64,000 bases of DNA from Deltaproteobacteria bacterium (GTDB lineage: Bacteria > Myxococcota_A > Polyangia > Polyangiales > Ga0077539): assembly GCA_016704445.1 (NCBI GenBank), contig JADJAE010000050.1:16073-80072 (forward strand), written 5' to 3'. Below, piece by piece: positions 19,517-28,368 of this stretch. Both the position numbers and the translations under genes were made by a program. A model generated the notes under the pieces. The model did not search any database, was not told where the DNA came from, and saw only the letters and a program-made list of their open reading frames with translations. Positions within the stretch are counted from its first letter, which is position 1, and each line of letters opens with the position of its first letter.

Positions 19517-21976
19517 CTATCGACCGACGATCTCCGTCGCGCGGCGCAGCAGCGGGGCCACCACCCGCTCGATCTCCGAGTCGCCGCTGGCCTCGCGCAG
19601 CGCCGCGGTCCAGCGCTGCACCTCGTCCTGCAGGGAGAGCGCCCGGGTCGCCGCCTGCTCGAAGGCCGGGTCGGCGCCCTGTCGGGCGCGCTCCATCTCC
19701 TTGGCCCCGCCCTGCGCGACCGCGTGCGCGAGCACCCAGGCGAGGCGCTCGACCGCGGCCCCCTCCGGGCTACGCACCGCCCGCACCGCCGCGGGGCCGA
19801 AGCTCCCGGCGGCCCAGCCCATCAGGCGCCACGCGTCCTCCTGCGGGGAGAGCGCGCGCTGCACCAGCGGGGTGAGCGCGCGGCGCAGGCGCAGCAGCCC
19901 CGCCACCGTCGCGCCGATGCCCGCCAGCGCGGGCCGCGGGGAGGAGAGCAGCTCGACCCAGAGGTCGGTGAGCGCGTCGCCGTGGGAGAGAAGCTCCGCC
20001 GCGAGCCGGGCACACTCCGCGGCGGGCAGCCGATGGAGCGCGAGGCGCAGCGCCGGGACGTGCTCGGGCGCGTCGCTCCCCGCGAGGGAGCGGGCGACGT
20101 CCCAGCGCACGGCCGGGTGGGTGATCCAGCCGAGGCGCTCGCCGAGGTCCATGGAGGCGATGGACAGCGGCGCGGGGCGGTCGTCGGGGGGAGCGATGGA
20201 GGTGGCGTCGTCGGGGTCCCACACCGCGGCGACGGCGGCGCGCACCGTCGCGTCGATGGGCAGCTCCAGCCGCCGCGCGGACTCCAGCAGCGGGCCCCAG
20301 GCGACCGAGGCGTCGGCCCGGCTGCGCCCGATGGTGGCGATGCCCGCGTCGACCGAGCGGCGGTAGGCCTGCATCCCGCGAGTGACCAGCGTGGCCTCGT
20401 CGGGCACCACGCCCGCCTTGATCGCCCGCTCGACGTAGGGCCTCGGGAGCGCCGCCCCCACCCGCAGCGCCGCAAGAATCAACCGCTTCGCCGCGGCCTC
20501 GATCTGCGCCACCGGGACCCCGGTGGTGAGCGACGCGCGCGCCACCTTGCCCGCGTCGAGGAGCGGCGCATAGGCCGCAAGCGCCCGGGTCACCCCCGCC
20601 GCCGTCGACAGGTCGCGCTCGTCGTCAGGCAGCGCCGCGCTGGCGACGACCTCGCTCGCCACGCCATCGCGCAGCAGCCTCGCCGACTCCGCCGTCACTT
20701 CTCCGTCCACGGCCACGCGCGCCCCGAGCACCTCCAGCGCGCGCTGCGCCACGGGTTCGCACGGAGCGCCCAGCACGTGGCTCGCGATCGAGCGCCCGGT
20801 GACGCTCACCACCTCCACGCGCACCCGGAAGACCCTCGCGAGGGACTCCAGCACCGCGCGGTCTTCGGGGCTGCGCAGGTCGAGCACCACGCGCGCGATG
20901 GTCTCCGAGTCGCCCCGGAGCAGCGCCAGCAGCGCGAGCGGCTGCGTGCCGTCGGCATCGACCTGTAGCCGCGTCGAGACGTCGTCGCCGCTCACCAGGG
21001 TGGCGGTCTCGGAGGTGCCGGGGCACCAGAGGCGCACGGTGCCGTCGACCACGGCGGCCCACGGGGTGGTGCTGCGCGGAGACGGCCGCGCGAACTCCTC
21101 CATGGGAGGCAGCGAGAGCACCTCGTCGAGCGGGGACATCTCCTCGACGGCGAGCTCGTCGGGCTCGGGCTCGGGCTCGATCTCCGCCTCCTCGGCGGCG
21201 GCCTCGGCGCGCGGCAGCGAGAGCCGCCCGGTGAGCTCGTCGGGCTCCAGCTCCATGCTGTCGTCGGTCGCGTGCGAGGTTGCGACCGGGGCGGCGGGCT
21301 CGGGCTCGATGGACATCGGCGCCTCGAACTCCGGAGCCTCCTGCTCCGCGGCGGCGGCCTCTTCGCGCACGCGCAGCTTGGTCTCGCGCGCGGAGAGCGC
21401 GGCCATGTTGGCGCGCATCGCGAGCTCCTCCTGGCCGAGGGCCTCCTCGCGGGCGGTGAGGGCCTCCTCGCGCACGAGGGCGTCGCTCTCGCGGCGGGTG
21501 ACGTCCTCGGCGCGGCGGCGCACCCGCTCTTCGCGGGCGGCCAGGTCGTCGCGGGCGGCGCGCTCGTCGGGCTCCTCCATCCAGCGGCGCAGGCCCGGGG
21601 CGCCGAGGACGGTGCGCGCCTCACGGACGTACGCAGGGAGCGGCTCGCTGGTGTCCGCGGAGAGGCCCGTGAGCAGCTCGGCGCGGAGGGTCAGCTCCCG
21701 GTGCGCGAGCCCCGCGGGGATCACCAGCGCGAAGCGCCGCGCCCCAGGGTCGTGGAACACGAAGGGCACCGCGAGGTCGAGGTCGCCGTGGCGGTGCAGG
21801 GTGCCCTCCAGCGACTGCCGCGCGAGGGCGGGGTCGGTGGCCGCGTTGACGCCCCTCACGATCTCGACGCGCCGCGCGCCGCCCTCCTGCGTCGGGACGA
21901 ACACCACCTCGCGGCGGGTCGAGCCCAGGGTCCCTGTGTAAGGCGGATCGGTGAGGGAAAAGCTGCGTGCGGCCAT
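19517..21976 (-). CDS. Uncharacterised protein with coiled coil and helical repeats
   Basis: This protein of about 819 residues belongs to no family I recognise. Residues 1-120 are beta-rich (FSLTDPPYTGTLG, VVFVPTQEGGARRVEIVRG). Residues about 135-210 form a highly charged coiled coil in which Arg-Glu-Glu-Ala triplets recur (ALVREEALTAREEALGQEEL). An acidic Pro/Glu linker spans 210-300. After that come a short beta domain and a long alpha-helical C-terminal region that may be HEAT-like. There is no signal peptide or membrane helix. The ATG at 21976 is chosen; GTG 21982 is equally possible. The layout of coiled coil plus helical scaffold suggests a cytoplasmic structural or adaptor role, which is inference only. 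Confidence 0.6.
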   Translation of the reverse strand: MAARSFSLTDPPYTGTLGSTRREVVFVPTQEGGARRVEIVRGVNAATDPALARQSLEGTLHRHGDLDLAVPFVFHDPGARRFALVIPAGLAHRELTLRAELLTGLSADTSEPLPAYVREARTVLGAPGLRRWMEEPDERAARDDLAAREERVRRRAEDVTRRESDALVREEALTAREEALGQEELAMRANMAALSARETKLRVREEAAAAEQEAPEFEAPMSIEPEPAAPVATSHATDDSMELEPDELTGRLSLPRAEAAAEEAEIEPEPEPDELAVEEMSPLDEVLSLPPMEEFARPSPRSTTPWAAVVDGTVRLWCPGTSETATLVSGDDVSTRLQVDADGTQPLALLALLRGDSETIARVVLDLRSPEDRAVLESLARVFRVRVEVVSVTGRSIASHVLGAPCEPVAQRALEVLGARVAVDGEVTAESARLLRDGVASEVVASAALPDDERDLSTAAGVTRALAAYAPLLDAGKVARASLTTGVPVAQIEAAAKRLILAALRVGAALPRPYVERAIKAGVVPDEATLVTRGMQAYRRSVDAGIATIGRSRADASVAWGPLLESARRLELPIDATVRAAVAAVWDPDDATSIAPPDDRPAPLSIASMDLGERLGWITHPAVRWDVARSLAGSDAPEHVPALRLALHRLPAAECARLAAELLSHGDALTDLWVELLSSPRPALAGIGATVAGLLRLRRALTPLVQRALSPQEDAWRLMGWAAGSFGPAAVRAVRSPEGAAVERLAWVLAHAVAQGGAKEMERARQGADPAFEQAATRALSLQDEVQRWTAALREASGDSEIERVVAPLLRRATEIVGR

Positions 21977-22057
21977 CTGCACCCTTCAGCCTCTGGTGGG
22001 TATCACGCCCTCGGGGGCCTTGGCGATCGGCCCGCGCGCGTCGTATGCGGTGCCCTC

Positions 22058-22654
22058 ATGGACTTCAGGGAGTTTCGACCCGAGGGCACCCCCGAGCACG
22101 TTCGCGACCTCGCGGTGGCGTGCGTGCAGTTCGTCGAGCGCGCGACCGGCGTGCTGCTCGACTTCACCAGCGACACGCTCCCTCTGCTCGACCACTACCT
22201 GCGCTCGGTGGGCACGAGCCAGCCGGAGATCCGCGGGCTGGTCGCCCCGGCGGCGGGCGCGTACTTCGGCGAGGTGGTGCGGCGGATCTATCCCGCCCGA
22301 TGGCACGCCCCGCAGGACGACCACGCGGCGTGGCGCATCGAGTTCGAGACCTGCTTCCTGTTCTTCAACCCGGTGGCCTTCGCGCTGGAGGCCATCGACG
22401 GCCACGAGGCGGTGGAGGGCGGCGCGGGCTTCGGGGTGAGCAACGAGGAGCGAGGCCACCTCGTGCTGGCGCTGGAGGTGCTCGGCACGCTCCCAGAGGA
22501 TCAGTACTACCTGCTCTCGACGCGCTTCGACGTGCTGGAGAGCGTGGTCGATCGGCTGATGGGCGGGGCGGACAAGGAGTTTCCGGGGCAGGTGAGGCTG
22601 AGCGCGCAGGCCTACCGGGCGGCGCTCGACCCGCCCGGCGAACGCAGCAATTGA
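22058..22654 (+). CDS. Hypothetical protein, conserved-looking
   Basis: The ATG at 22058 opens a 198-residue soluble protein, MDFREFRPEGTPEHVRDLAV onward. It is helix-rich with a hydrophobic centre (FETCFLFFNPVAFALEAIDG) and no signal peptide, metal site or catalytic motif that I can point to. The reading frame is open far upstream inside the antisense 19.5-22 kb gene, but only the part after 22058 has protein-like composition. It is divergent from that gene across 81 bp. The function is unknown. Confidence 0.65.
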   Translation: MDFREFRPEGTPEHVRDLAVACVQFVERATGVLLDFTSDTLPLLDHYLRSVGTSQPEIRGLVAPAAGAYFGEVVRRIYPARWHAPQDDHAAWRIEFETCFLFFNPVAFALEAIDGHEAVEGGAGFGVSNEERGHLVLALEVLGTLPEDQYYLLSTRFDVLESVVDRLMGGADKEFPGQVRLSAQAYRAALDPPGERSN

Positions 22655-22655
22655 G

Positions 22656-22988
22656 TCACTCCTCGGGCGGCGTCGCCCCCATCCGGCGGAGCAGTCCGCC
22701 GAGGGTGGGGTCGCTGCCGAGGAGGTCTCGCATCCTGGACTCGATCTGCGGGCGCATCGTCGGGGGGACGCCCGCGCGCTGGAGGGCGAGGGTGGTGAGC
22801 TGGCTGACGGCCTCGTCGGGGGTGATCTTCCCCTCGCGGAGCGCGGAGATCACGGCCTCCGAGGGGGGCGCGGCGGCGCTGGCAGGGGCGGTGGTGGCGA
22901 CGGGCGCGGCGGGCGCGGCGGGCGCGGCGTCGCCCAGCGGATCGACGGGGCTGGTGGCGTTGGTGCCAGTGGGTTTGATGTTGCTCAC
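22656..22988 (-). CDS. Small hypothetical protein with Ala/Pro-rich linker
   Basis: This 110-residue protein starts at GTG 22988 (MSNIKPTGTNATSPVDPLGD). After an Ala/Pro/Thr-rich flexible stretch comes a compact helical domain (VISALREGKITPDEAVSQLT, then RMRDLLGSDPTLGGLLRRMG). Short proteins with this helical domain recur in myxobacteria in my recollection, without a known function. An upstream extension to 23198 has no plausible protein character and was not used. The stop lies 1 bp from the end of the convergent neighbour. Confidence 0.6.
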   Translation of the reverse strand: MSNIKPTGTNATSPVDPLGDAAPAAPAAPVATTAPASAAAPPSEAVISALREGKITPDEAVSQLTTLALQRAGVPPTMRPQIESRMRDLLGSDPTLGGLLRRMGATPPEE

Positions 22989-23155
22989 GACGACTTCAGG
23001 GCCCTTCTCTCTGCGCTCGGCCGACACGCTACGACCCGGGGAACCATCCCCGCAACCACCGGCACCGGCGCAGGAGCGAGCGTGTCGCGCGCCGGGCGGA
23101 GGGAGGTTGCGGCGGCGGGGCGTTTGCGGCATCCACGGTACGACCAGACCAACCC

Positions 23156-23728
23156 ATGGGTGACACGAGCGACGAGGCGGCGCAGGCGCTGCGGGCATTC
23201 CTTCGGGCGCTGGGGCTTCCGGTCGACTCCGACCCGGAGCTCTGGGGTACGCCCGAGCGGGCTTCGCGCGCCTGGCGCGAGGAGTTTCTCGACGGCTACC
23301 AGCGCACGCCCGCGGCGGTGCTGGCCGAGGCGCTGCCTTCGACCGAGCGCTGCATGGTCGTGCTCGCGCACGTCAGCTACGCGTCGATGTGCCCGCACCA
23401 CCTGCTGCCGAGCGCGGGGCGGGCGACGCTGGGCTACCTGCCCGGAGGGCGCATCGTGGGCCTCGGGGCGCTGGTGCAGCTGCTCGAGTGCTTCGCCCAC
23501 CGGCTGGTGCTCCAGGAGACCCTCGGCCGCCAGGTGGCCGAGGCGCTGATGGAGCACCTCGGGGCGCGCGCCGCGGGGGTGGTGCTCGAGGGGCGGCACG
23601 CGTGCCTGTCGCTTCGGGGCGAGCGGCAGACCGAGGGGACGGTGGTGACGCAGTCCTTCGCGGGGCTGTGGGCGGACGATGTGGCGGCGCGGCGGGAGTT
23701 TCTCGACGCGGCGGGGAGGGCGGCGTGA
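23156..23728 (+). CDS. folE: GTP cyclohydrolase I
   Basis: FolE converts GTP to dihydroneopterin triphosphate, the first step of folate and tetrahydrobiopterin synthesis, in the cytoplasm. This 190-residue protein has the zinc ligands in CPHHLLPSAGRATLGYLP and in GRHACLSLRG, plus the active-site block around VQLLECFAHRLVLQETLGRQ. The N-terminal helices ALRAFLRALG and ELWGTPERASRAWREEFLDG are typical. The length fits the family (180-225). The stop overlaps the ATG of the next gene by one base (TGATG), so the Lon-N protein is translationally coupled to it. Confidence 0.95.
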   Translation: MGDTSDEAAQALRAFLRALGLPVDSDPELWGTPERASRAWREEFLDGYQRTPAAVLAEALPSTERCMVVLAHVSYASMCPHHLLPSAGRATLGYLPGGRIVGLGALVQLLECFAHRLVLQETLGRQVAEALMEHLGARAAGVVLEGRHACLSLRGERQTEGTVVTQSFAGLWADDVAARREFLDAAGRAA

Positions 23729-24357
23729 TGAGCCCGATGGAGTCGGTTCCGGTGTTTCCGCTGCCCGGGGTGGTGCTGCTGCCCGACCAGCGCCTGCCGC
23801 TCCACATCTTCGAGCCGCGCTACCGGGCGATGGTGCGCGACTCGCTCTCCTCGCACGGCTGGTTGGTGGTGTGCCCCATCGTGGGAGACCCCGGGGCCGA
23901 TCCCCCGGCCTTCGCGACCATCGCCACGGCGGGGCGCATCGTGGCGCACCAGGCGCTGCCCGACGGGCGCTTCAACATCCTGGTCGAGGGGATGGTGCGG
24001 GTGACCCTGGAGGAGCTGCCCTTCGTCGCGCCGTACCGGCGGGCGAGGGCGACGGCGATCGCAGAGCCCGACGACGCGGAGGTCGCCCCCGTCGAGCGGG
24101 CGGGGATGCTCTCGACGCTGGCCTCGGTGATCCGGGTGGCGAGGGAGACGCAGCCGCACTTCGAGTACGCGGTGCCGACGGAGCTGCCCTCGTCGCGGCT
24201 GGCGCTCCGGCTGGTCGACCGCTTCGTCCTCGACGCGGCGACGAGGCAGCGGGTGCTGGAGGCAGGGCGAGGCATCGACCGCGTCGCGCTCGCCACCGAG
24301 GCTCTGGCCGAGCTCTGGATCGCCGGAGAAACCTTGCGCGCGGTGGGCTCGGCGTAG
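23728..24357 (+). CDS. Lon N-terminal (substrate-binding) domain protein
   Basis: This 209-residue protein is a stand-alone LON substrate-binding domain. The typical opening VPVFPLPGVVLLPDQRLPLH, then IFEPRYRAMVRDSL, is followed by a beta barrel (GRIVAHQALPDGRFNILVEG) and a helical bundle. There is no AAA+ or protease domain, so it cannot degrade proteins by itself; such proteins may act as adaptors, which is unproven. The overlap with folE indicates coupling. The DNA after its stop carries a short spacer before the yajQ gene. Confidence 0.88.
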   Translation: MSPMESVPVFPLPGVVLLPDQRLPLHIFEPRYRAMVRDSLSSHGWLVVCPIVGDPGADPPAFATIATAGRIVAHQALPDGRFNILVEGMVRVTLEELPFVAPYRRARATAIAEPDDAEVAPVERAGMLSTLASVIRVARETQPHFEYAVPTELPSSRLALRLVDRFVLDAATRQRVLEAGRGIDRVALATEALAELWIAGETLRAVGSA

Positions 24358-24399
24358 AAGAAGAGGGCGCCGCGAGGGCGGCGTGAAGAGGAGTGAGGG

Positions 24400-24885
24400 A
24401 TGCCGTCGTTTGATGTCGTGTCGAAGATCAACCAGCCCGAGGTCGACAACGCGCTGCTGCAATCGCAGAAGGAGATCGCGACGCGCTACGACTTCAAGGA
24501 CACGGGCACGTCCATCGAGCGCCACGCCGAGGGGATCGTGATCGTGGCGAACAGCGAGGGGCGCGTCGAGGCGGCCTACGAGGTGCTGTTCGGCAAGATG
24601 GTGAAGCGGGGCGTGTCGCCCAAGCAGCTCGATCCGCAGGAGGCGAAGCCCGCGGGGCAGCGCACCTTCCGGCAGTTGGTGAAGTTCAAGGAGGGCATCG
24701 ACCGCGAGAACGCCAAGAAGGTGATCGAGCTGGTGAAGGAGTCGAAGCTCAAGGTGCAGGCGTCGATCCACGAGGACACGGTGCGCATCACCGGGAAGAA
24801 CCGCGACGACCTGCAGAGCGCGATGAAGATGCTCAAGGCCGCCGACCTGGCCTTCGAGGCGCAGTACAACAACTTCCGCGAGTAG
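24400..24885 (+). CDS. yajQ: YajQ family cyclic-di-GMP/nucleotide-binding protein
   Basis: This 161-residue protein (UPF0234) matches YajQ over its full length: MPSFDVVSKINQPEVDNALL, ATRYDFKDTG, and GKNRDDLQSAMKMLKAADL near the end. It has two ferredoxin-like domains. In Xanthomonas and some other bacteria, YajQ members bind cyclic di-GMP and act as regulators; elsewhere they bind nucleotides or tRNA. Here the role is unknown. The ATG at 24400 follows a GAGGAGTGAGGG ribosome site. Lysine content and codon use are slightly different from its neighbours because the family is Lys-rich. Confidence 0.93.
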   Translation: MPSFDVVSKINQPEVDNALLQSQKEIATRYDFKDTGTSIERHAEGIVIVANSEGRVEAAYEVLFGKMVKRGVSPKQLDPQEAKPAGQRTFRQLVKFKEGIDRENAKKVIELVKESKLKVQASIHEDTVRITGKNRDDLQSAMKMLKAADLAFEAQYNNFRE

Positions 24886-24900
24886 CGGGGGCGACGCGCG

Positions 24901-26169
24901 ATGGCGACCCGGCTGCGACGGTTGAAGATCGAGCACTTCCGCGACGTGCGGCCGGGCACCGAGCTGCGCTTCGGCGACGGGTGGAACGTCCTCGTCGGGC
25001 GCAACTGCAGCGGGAAGACCACGCTGCTCAACCTCATCTCGATGGTGCTGAGGGACGACCTGACGGCGCTGCAGGGGAGGTGTTCGCGATCGAGTACGAG
25101 CTTGGGTTGGAAGACGGGGCGACTTGTGTCGTGCGTGCCGAGAATCCGTCGGCGCCGGGAGGGACGGGGTGCATCGCGAGCCGATCTCGCGCCTTCGATG
25201 AAGGTCACGTTGAGCGACGCGCAACGGTCCACCATCTTCGAAACTCTGCTGTTGACGGAGGTTCGGCCGGACACCGTCGGGATGGACGAAATCGAGAAGG
25301 TTGTAGCCCGGCATCCTGCAGGCGTCGCGAGAACTTGCGCTGATCCGCAACGGCGGCGTCACCCCCATCAGTGAGGGCTGCTAAGGCGTTCCTTCTCGCT
25401 TCCTTTTACGAGTGCTTTCGCATGGATGAGGGGGGTCGCGATGTTCGACGTGCTCACCGGCACGAGGGGTCATCAGGGAGCTGCCCTGCCGCTTCGCGCG
25501 GAAGTCGTGAGTGCGTTCGTTCCGGAGCCCGTCGGTAATCGCGCTTTCTGGGGACGATTTGTCCCTCGATCCGCCTTGAGCAAGATCGCGGTCACGTCCT
25601 CTGGCGCACGGGCGAGCGTGGAGTTCGACCTGGGTGACGACGAGCTTCTCGACCTATGCGTTCGCTTGCTCGGACGTGGGCGCGTCATCGTCGTGGCCAC
25701 ATCCACGAGTGCCGAGGAAGGCACAGTCAAGGGCCCCTCCTTCGGCAACTTCCGCTTCTTCTCCCAATCGGGCGTGTCGCCGCTGGTTCCGCATGAGCAC
25801 TGGAGCTTCGGGCAGAAGCGCCTCCTGACCTTCTTCTGGTACCTCGCCTGCAACCCCGACGTGGTCGTCGCCGACGAGCTCGTCAACGGCCTCCACTGGG
25901 ACTGGATCGACGCCTGCGTCGACGCCATCGGCACCCGCCAGGTCTTCGTCTCGGCGCAGAACCCCCTGCTGCTCGATCACCTCGGCTTCGACTCCGAAGA
26001 CTCCGTCGCCCATGGCTTCGTTCTCTGCCGCAGCGCTCCCGCTGGCGAGGGCCGCAGCGAGACCGTGTGGACACACCCCGACGCGGCACAGTCCGCCGAG
26101 TTCTTCCGCTCGTACCAGAACGGCGTGATGCAGGTGCACGACATCCTGCGCACGCAGGGCCTCTGGTGA
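24901..26169 (+). pseudogene. AAA/ABC-type ATPase of a putative two-gene system, frameshifted
   Basis: The N-terminus (MATRLRRLKIEHFRDVRPGT) and Walker A GRNCSGKT (residues 33-40) are those of a RecF/OLD-like ATPase. The C-terminal half, intact from about 25426, carries the ABC signature SFGQKRLLTFFW and Walker B VVVADELVNG. Between 25076 and 25430 the coding signal moves between all three frames at about six points, the first a lost G in the G4 run 25076-25079 (ALQGEVFAIEYELG when restored). Protein-like pieces such as LQASRELALIRNGGVTPISE and KAFLLASFYECFRMDEGG lie in different frames. It is either decayed or badly read here. The final GTGA overlap couples it to the next gene. Third positions are less GC-rich than in the neighbours, so it was probably acquired. 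Confidence 0.7.
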
Positions 26170-26956
26170 ACGATCCCGCCGTCGTCTTCGTCGTGCTGAC
26201 CGAAGACACCGGCGGCAGCGGCTGGAAGCCGGTCGTCACCTGCGTGCACGCGATGTGCGACCTGCTCATTTCGGGCGTCGACTGGCGCGGCGTGCCGACG
26301 ATTCCCCGCGAGGATGCAGGCGTCGACGTCCTCCGCTCGCTCGGCGTGAAGCTCTGGCGGGGTCGCGGCGGTCTCGCGCACCAGTCGCGGGTGCGACTCG
26401 CGCAGTACCTCGCCGATCAGCTCCTTGACGGGAGCGGCGTGCCACGGTTCGTGTTCTTCCACCTCGACGCCGACCTCACGTGGAACCAGGGCGGTGCGGA
26501 CGCCAGCACCAACGTCCGGCAGTTTCGCGACCTGCTCGAACCCTCGATCCGCTTCTGGCTCAACTCGCGCCGCGCGGTCGACCTCGACTCCCTGATGCAA
26601 CGCCTGCATCTCGTCGTTCCGGCCTACTCCATCGAGTCGTGGCTCTACCAGAGCACCGCGCGCGCCTCCGGAGCTCTGCCGTCAGCGGCGCCTGCGGCGG
26701 CGCCCACGTCGCGCAGTTTGAAGCGTGGGCCGCCGACCGCACGCTGCTCGACGACGTCCACACACCGAAGGATCAGCGCGACCTCCACTGCCTTCAGGAC
26801 GCCGACAAGGCCTCGCTCGCCAGCGCACTGCCGGTCGAGGCTCTCTACGCGGCGGGGCGGTCCTTTGCGCGGGCGGTGGATGCGCTCGCCGACGACGGCG
26901 CGCTTCTGCACGCCCTCATCGCGACACCCCGAGGCGCTTCCGCCGACCGCGACTGA
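26166..26956 (+). pseudogene. TOPRIM-like partner protein, one frameshift
   Basis: GTG 26166 overlaps the ATPase stop. The N-terminal 160 residues show the acidic pattern of TOPRIM/DUF4276-like nucleases: a strand then Glu (VVFVVLTEDTGGSGWKP), an Asp pair after a strand (FVFFHLDADLTW), and a late Glu-Ser-Trp (VPAYSIESWLYQ). The first motif is not the standard E-G-x-T-E, so the family is not certain. A one-base deletion between about 26650 and 26670 moves the frame; restoring it continues with AQFEAWAADRTLLDDVHTPK for a total of about 263 residues. In known defence systems such ATPase and TOPRIM proteins act together, the nuclease being released or activated by phage. I infer the same role here. 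Confidence 0.6.
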
Positions 26957-27172
26957 CGCCGGGAGCTGCGTGCACCTCCCGGAGCCGCCGAGCGACCTCG
27001 GTCCATCTGTCATCATGAGAGTGGTCTCACTGCGAGACCTCCCTCGACCTTCCATCCTGAATCACCGCAGGCGTTGCGGCGCTGGCACAGCCCGGCGCAG
27101 CGGATCGACGCGCGAACCCCGCGCGGGCGGTGTGGTGCGCGGCCTGCAGCGGCGTTGAGGCGGAGGTCTGCG

Positions 27173-27832
27173 ATGAAGGGTCTGGGGCGGTGGATGGCGG
27201 CCGTTACGGTGTGCGCGGCGGTGTTCGGGGCGGGGGCGGGCGCGGGGGCGGAGTCGTTCGTGCACGACTCGGGAACCTGCTTCGGCGCGACGTCGTGCGC
27301 GTGCGGCTACGTCTGTGTCACCGGGTACTGCGCGTTCCGCGGCCCGGTGACAGAGTGCGGCACCGACCGCGACTGCCGGCCCGAGTGCGGCGACCGGGTG
27401 TGCGTCGACCGTCGGTGCGTGGCGCGCTCATCGCTCGACAGCGGCTTGAGCATGCTCGACGACGCGACGGCGGGACTGCGTCCGCCGACCGATCGCCCGG
27501 AGTCGAATGAGGACCGCGTCGCCGACGTGGTGGTGCGTGACGACGGCAACGCGGAGGCCCCGTGGGACCGGCCGCCGACTTCGCTCGACGTGTCCGCGCC
27601 GCCCCCGGTGGACGCGCCGCCGACGGTGCGCGACGCCGGGAGCACCGCGGAGGATGTGACCTTCGTCGAGGAGCCGATGACCCCCGAAACGACCGGCACG
27701 CTTGTGCAGGGCTGCGGCTGCACCGTTGCGGGCGCGGCGACGAGCCGACCGTGCTGGGTGCTGGGTCTGTTCGCGTGGGGACTGCGCCGACGTCGACCCG
27801 CCCTTCGGCGCCCCCGATGCCCGGCGCCGTGA
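27173..27832 (+). CDS. Cys-rich surface protein with MYXO-CTERM-type tail
   Basis: The ATG at 27173 gives a signal peptide (MKGLGRWMAAVTVCAAVFGA). After it comes a Cys-rich region with about 14 Cys in residues 35-85 (GTCFGATSCACGYVC, TECGTDRDCRPECG), followed by an Asp/Pro-rich linker. The tail GCGCTVAG is followed by a membrane helix around CWVLGLFAWG and an Arg cluster RRRRP. This is the form of the MYXO-CTERM sorting signal, which in Myxococcota is cleaved and lipid-modified to place proteins on the cell surface. It has 219 residues. The function is unknown. Confidence 0.75.
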   Translation: MKGLGRWMAAVTVCAAVFGAGAGAGAESFVHDSGTCFGATSCACGYVCVTGYCAFRGPVTECGTDRDCRPECGDRVCVDRRCVARSSLDSGLSMLDDATAGLRPPTDRPESNEDRVADVVVRDDGNAEAPWDRPPTSLDVSAPPPVDAPPTVRDAGSTAEDVTFVEEPMTPETTGTLVQGCGCTVAGAATSRPCWVLGLFAWGLRRRRPALRRPRCPAP

Positions 27833-27885
27833 CGCTGGTCGCGAACTTGTGTCCGCATCCGAAGAAGGCACGAAGGTGCGCCGCG

Positions 27886-28362
27886 ATGAGACCCGCCTCC
27901 CTGCTCCCGCTGCTCGCGATGCTCGCCTGCGCGCACGCCCCCGGCCCGCGACGCCCCGCGCCCGCTGGACCGCTGGCGTCGCTCGCGTTCATCGAGGGTG
28001 CGTGGCGCTCCGAGGCCGACGGCACGACCGTCGAGGAGCACTGGAACGCCCCGCGTGCAGGCTCGATGCTGGGCACGGGCCGGGTGATCGTGGGGGAGCG
28101 CACGGTCTTCTTCGAGTTCCTGCGGGTGGAGGCGACCGGGGCCGGCATCGTTTACATCGCGATGCCCCGCGGCGGCGCAGCGACCTCCTTCCGCCTGGAG
28201 TCCGCCAGCGGGACTGAGGCCGTCTTCGTGAACCCCGACCACGACTTCCCCTCGCGCATCGTGTACCGACGCGCGGCCGACGGCGCGCTCGTGACGCGGG
28301 TCGAGGGCGTCGAGGACGGGCGCCCCCGCGTCGAGGAGACCCAACTGCGCCCCATCCCCTGA
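27886..28362 (+). CDS. Lipoprotein with DUF6265-like domain
   Basis: The ATG at 27886 starts MRPASLLPLLAMLAC, a clear short lipoprotein signal with the lipidated Cys at position 15. The remaining ~140 residues are a compact beta-barrel-like domain with conserved-looking blocks (FIEGAWRSEADGTTVEEHWN, FVNPDHDFPSRIVYRR) that match the DUF6265 family in my recollection. That family has no known function. The AAGGTG ribosome site precedes the start. It is a single gene in the + direction, convergent with the DUF4259 gene 6 bp downstream. Confidence 0.75.
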   Translation: MRPASLLPLLAMLACAHAPGPRRPAPAGPLASLAFIEGAWRSEADGTTVEEHWNAPRAGSMLGTGRVIVGERTVFFEFLRVEATGAGIVYIAMPRGGAATSFRLESASGTEAVFVNPDHDFPSRIVYRRAADGALVTRVEGVEDGRPRVEETQLRPIP

Positions 28363-28368
28363 ATCGCG

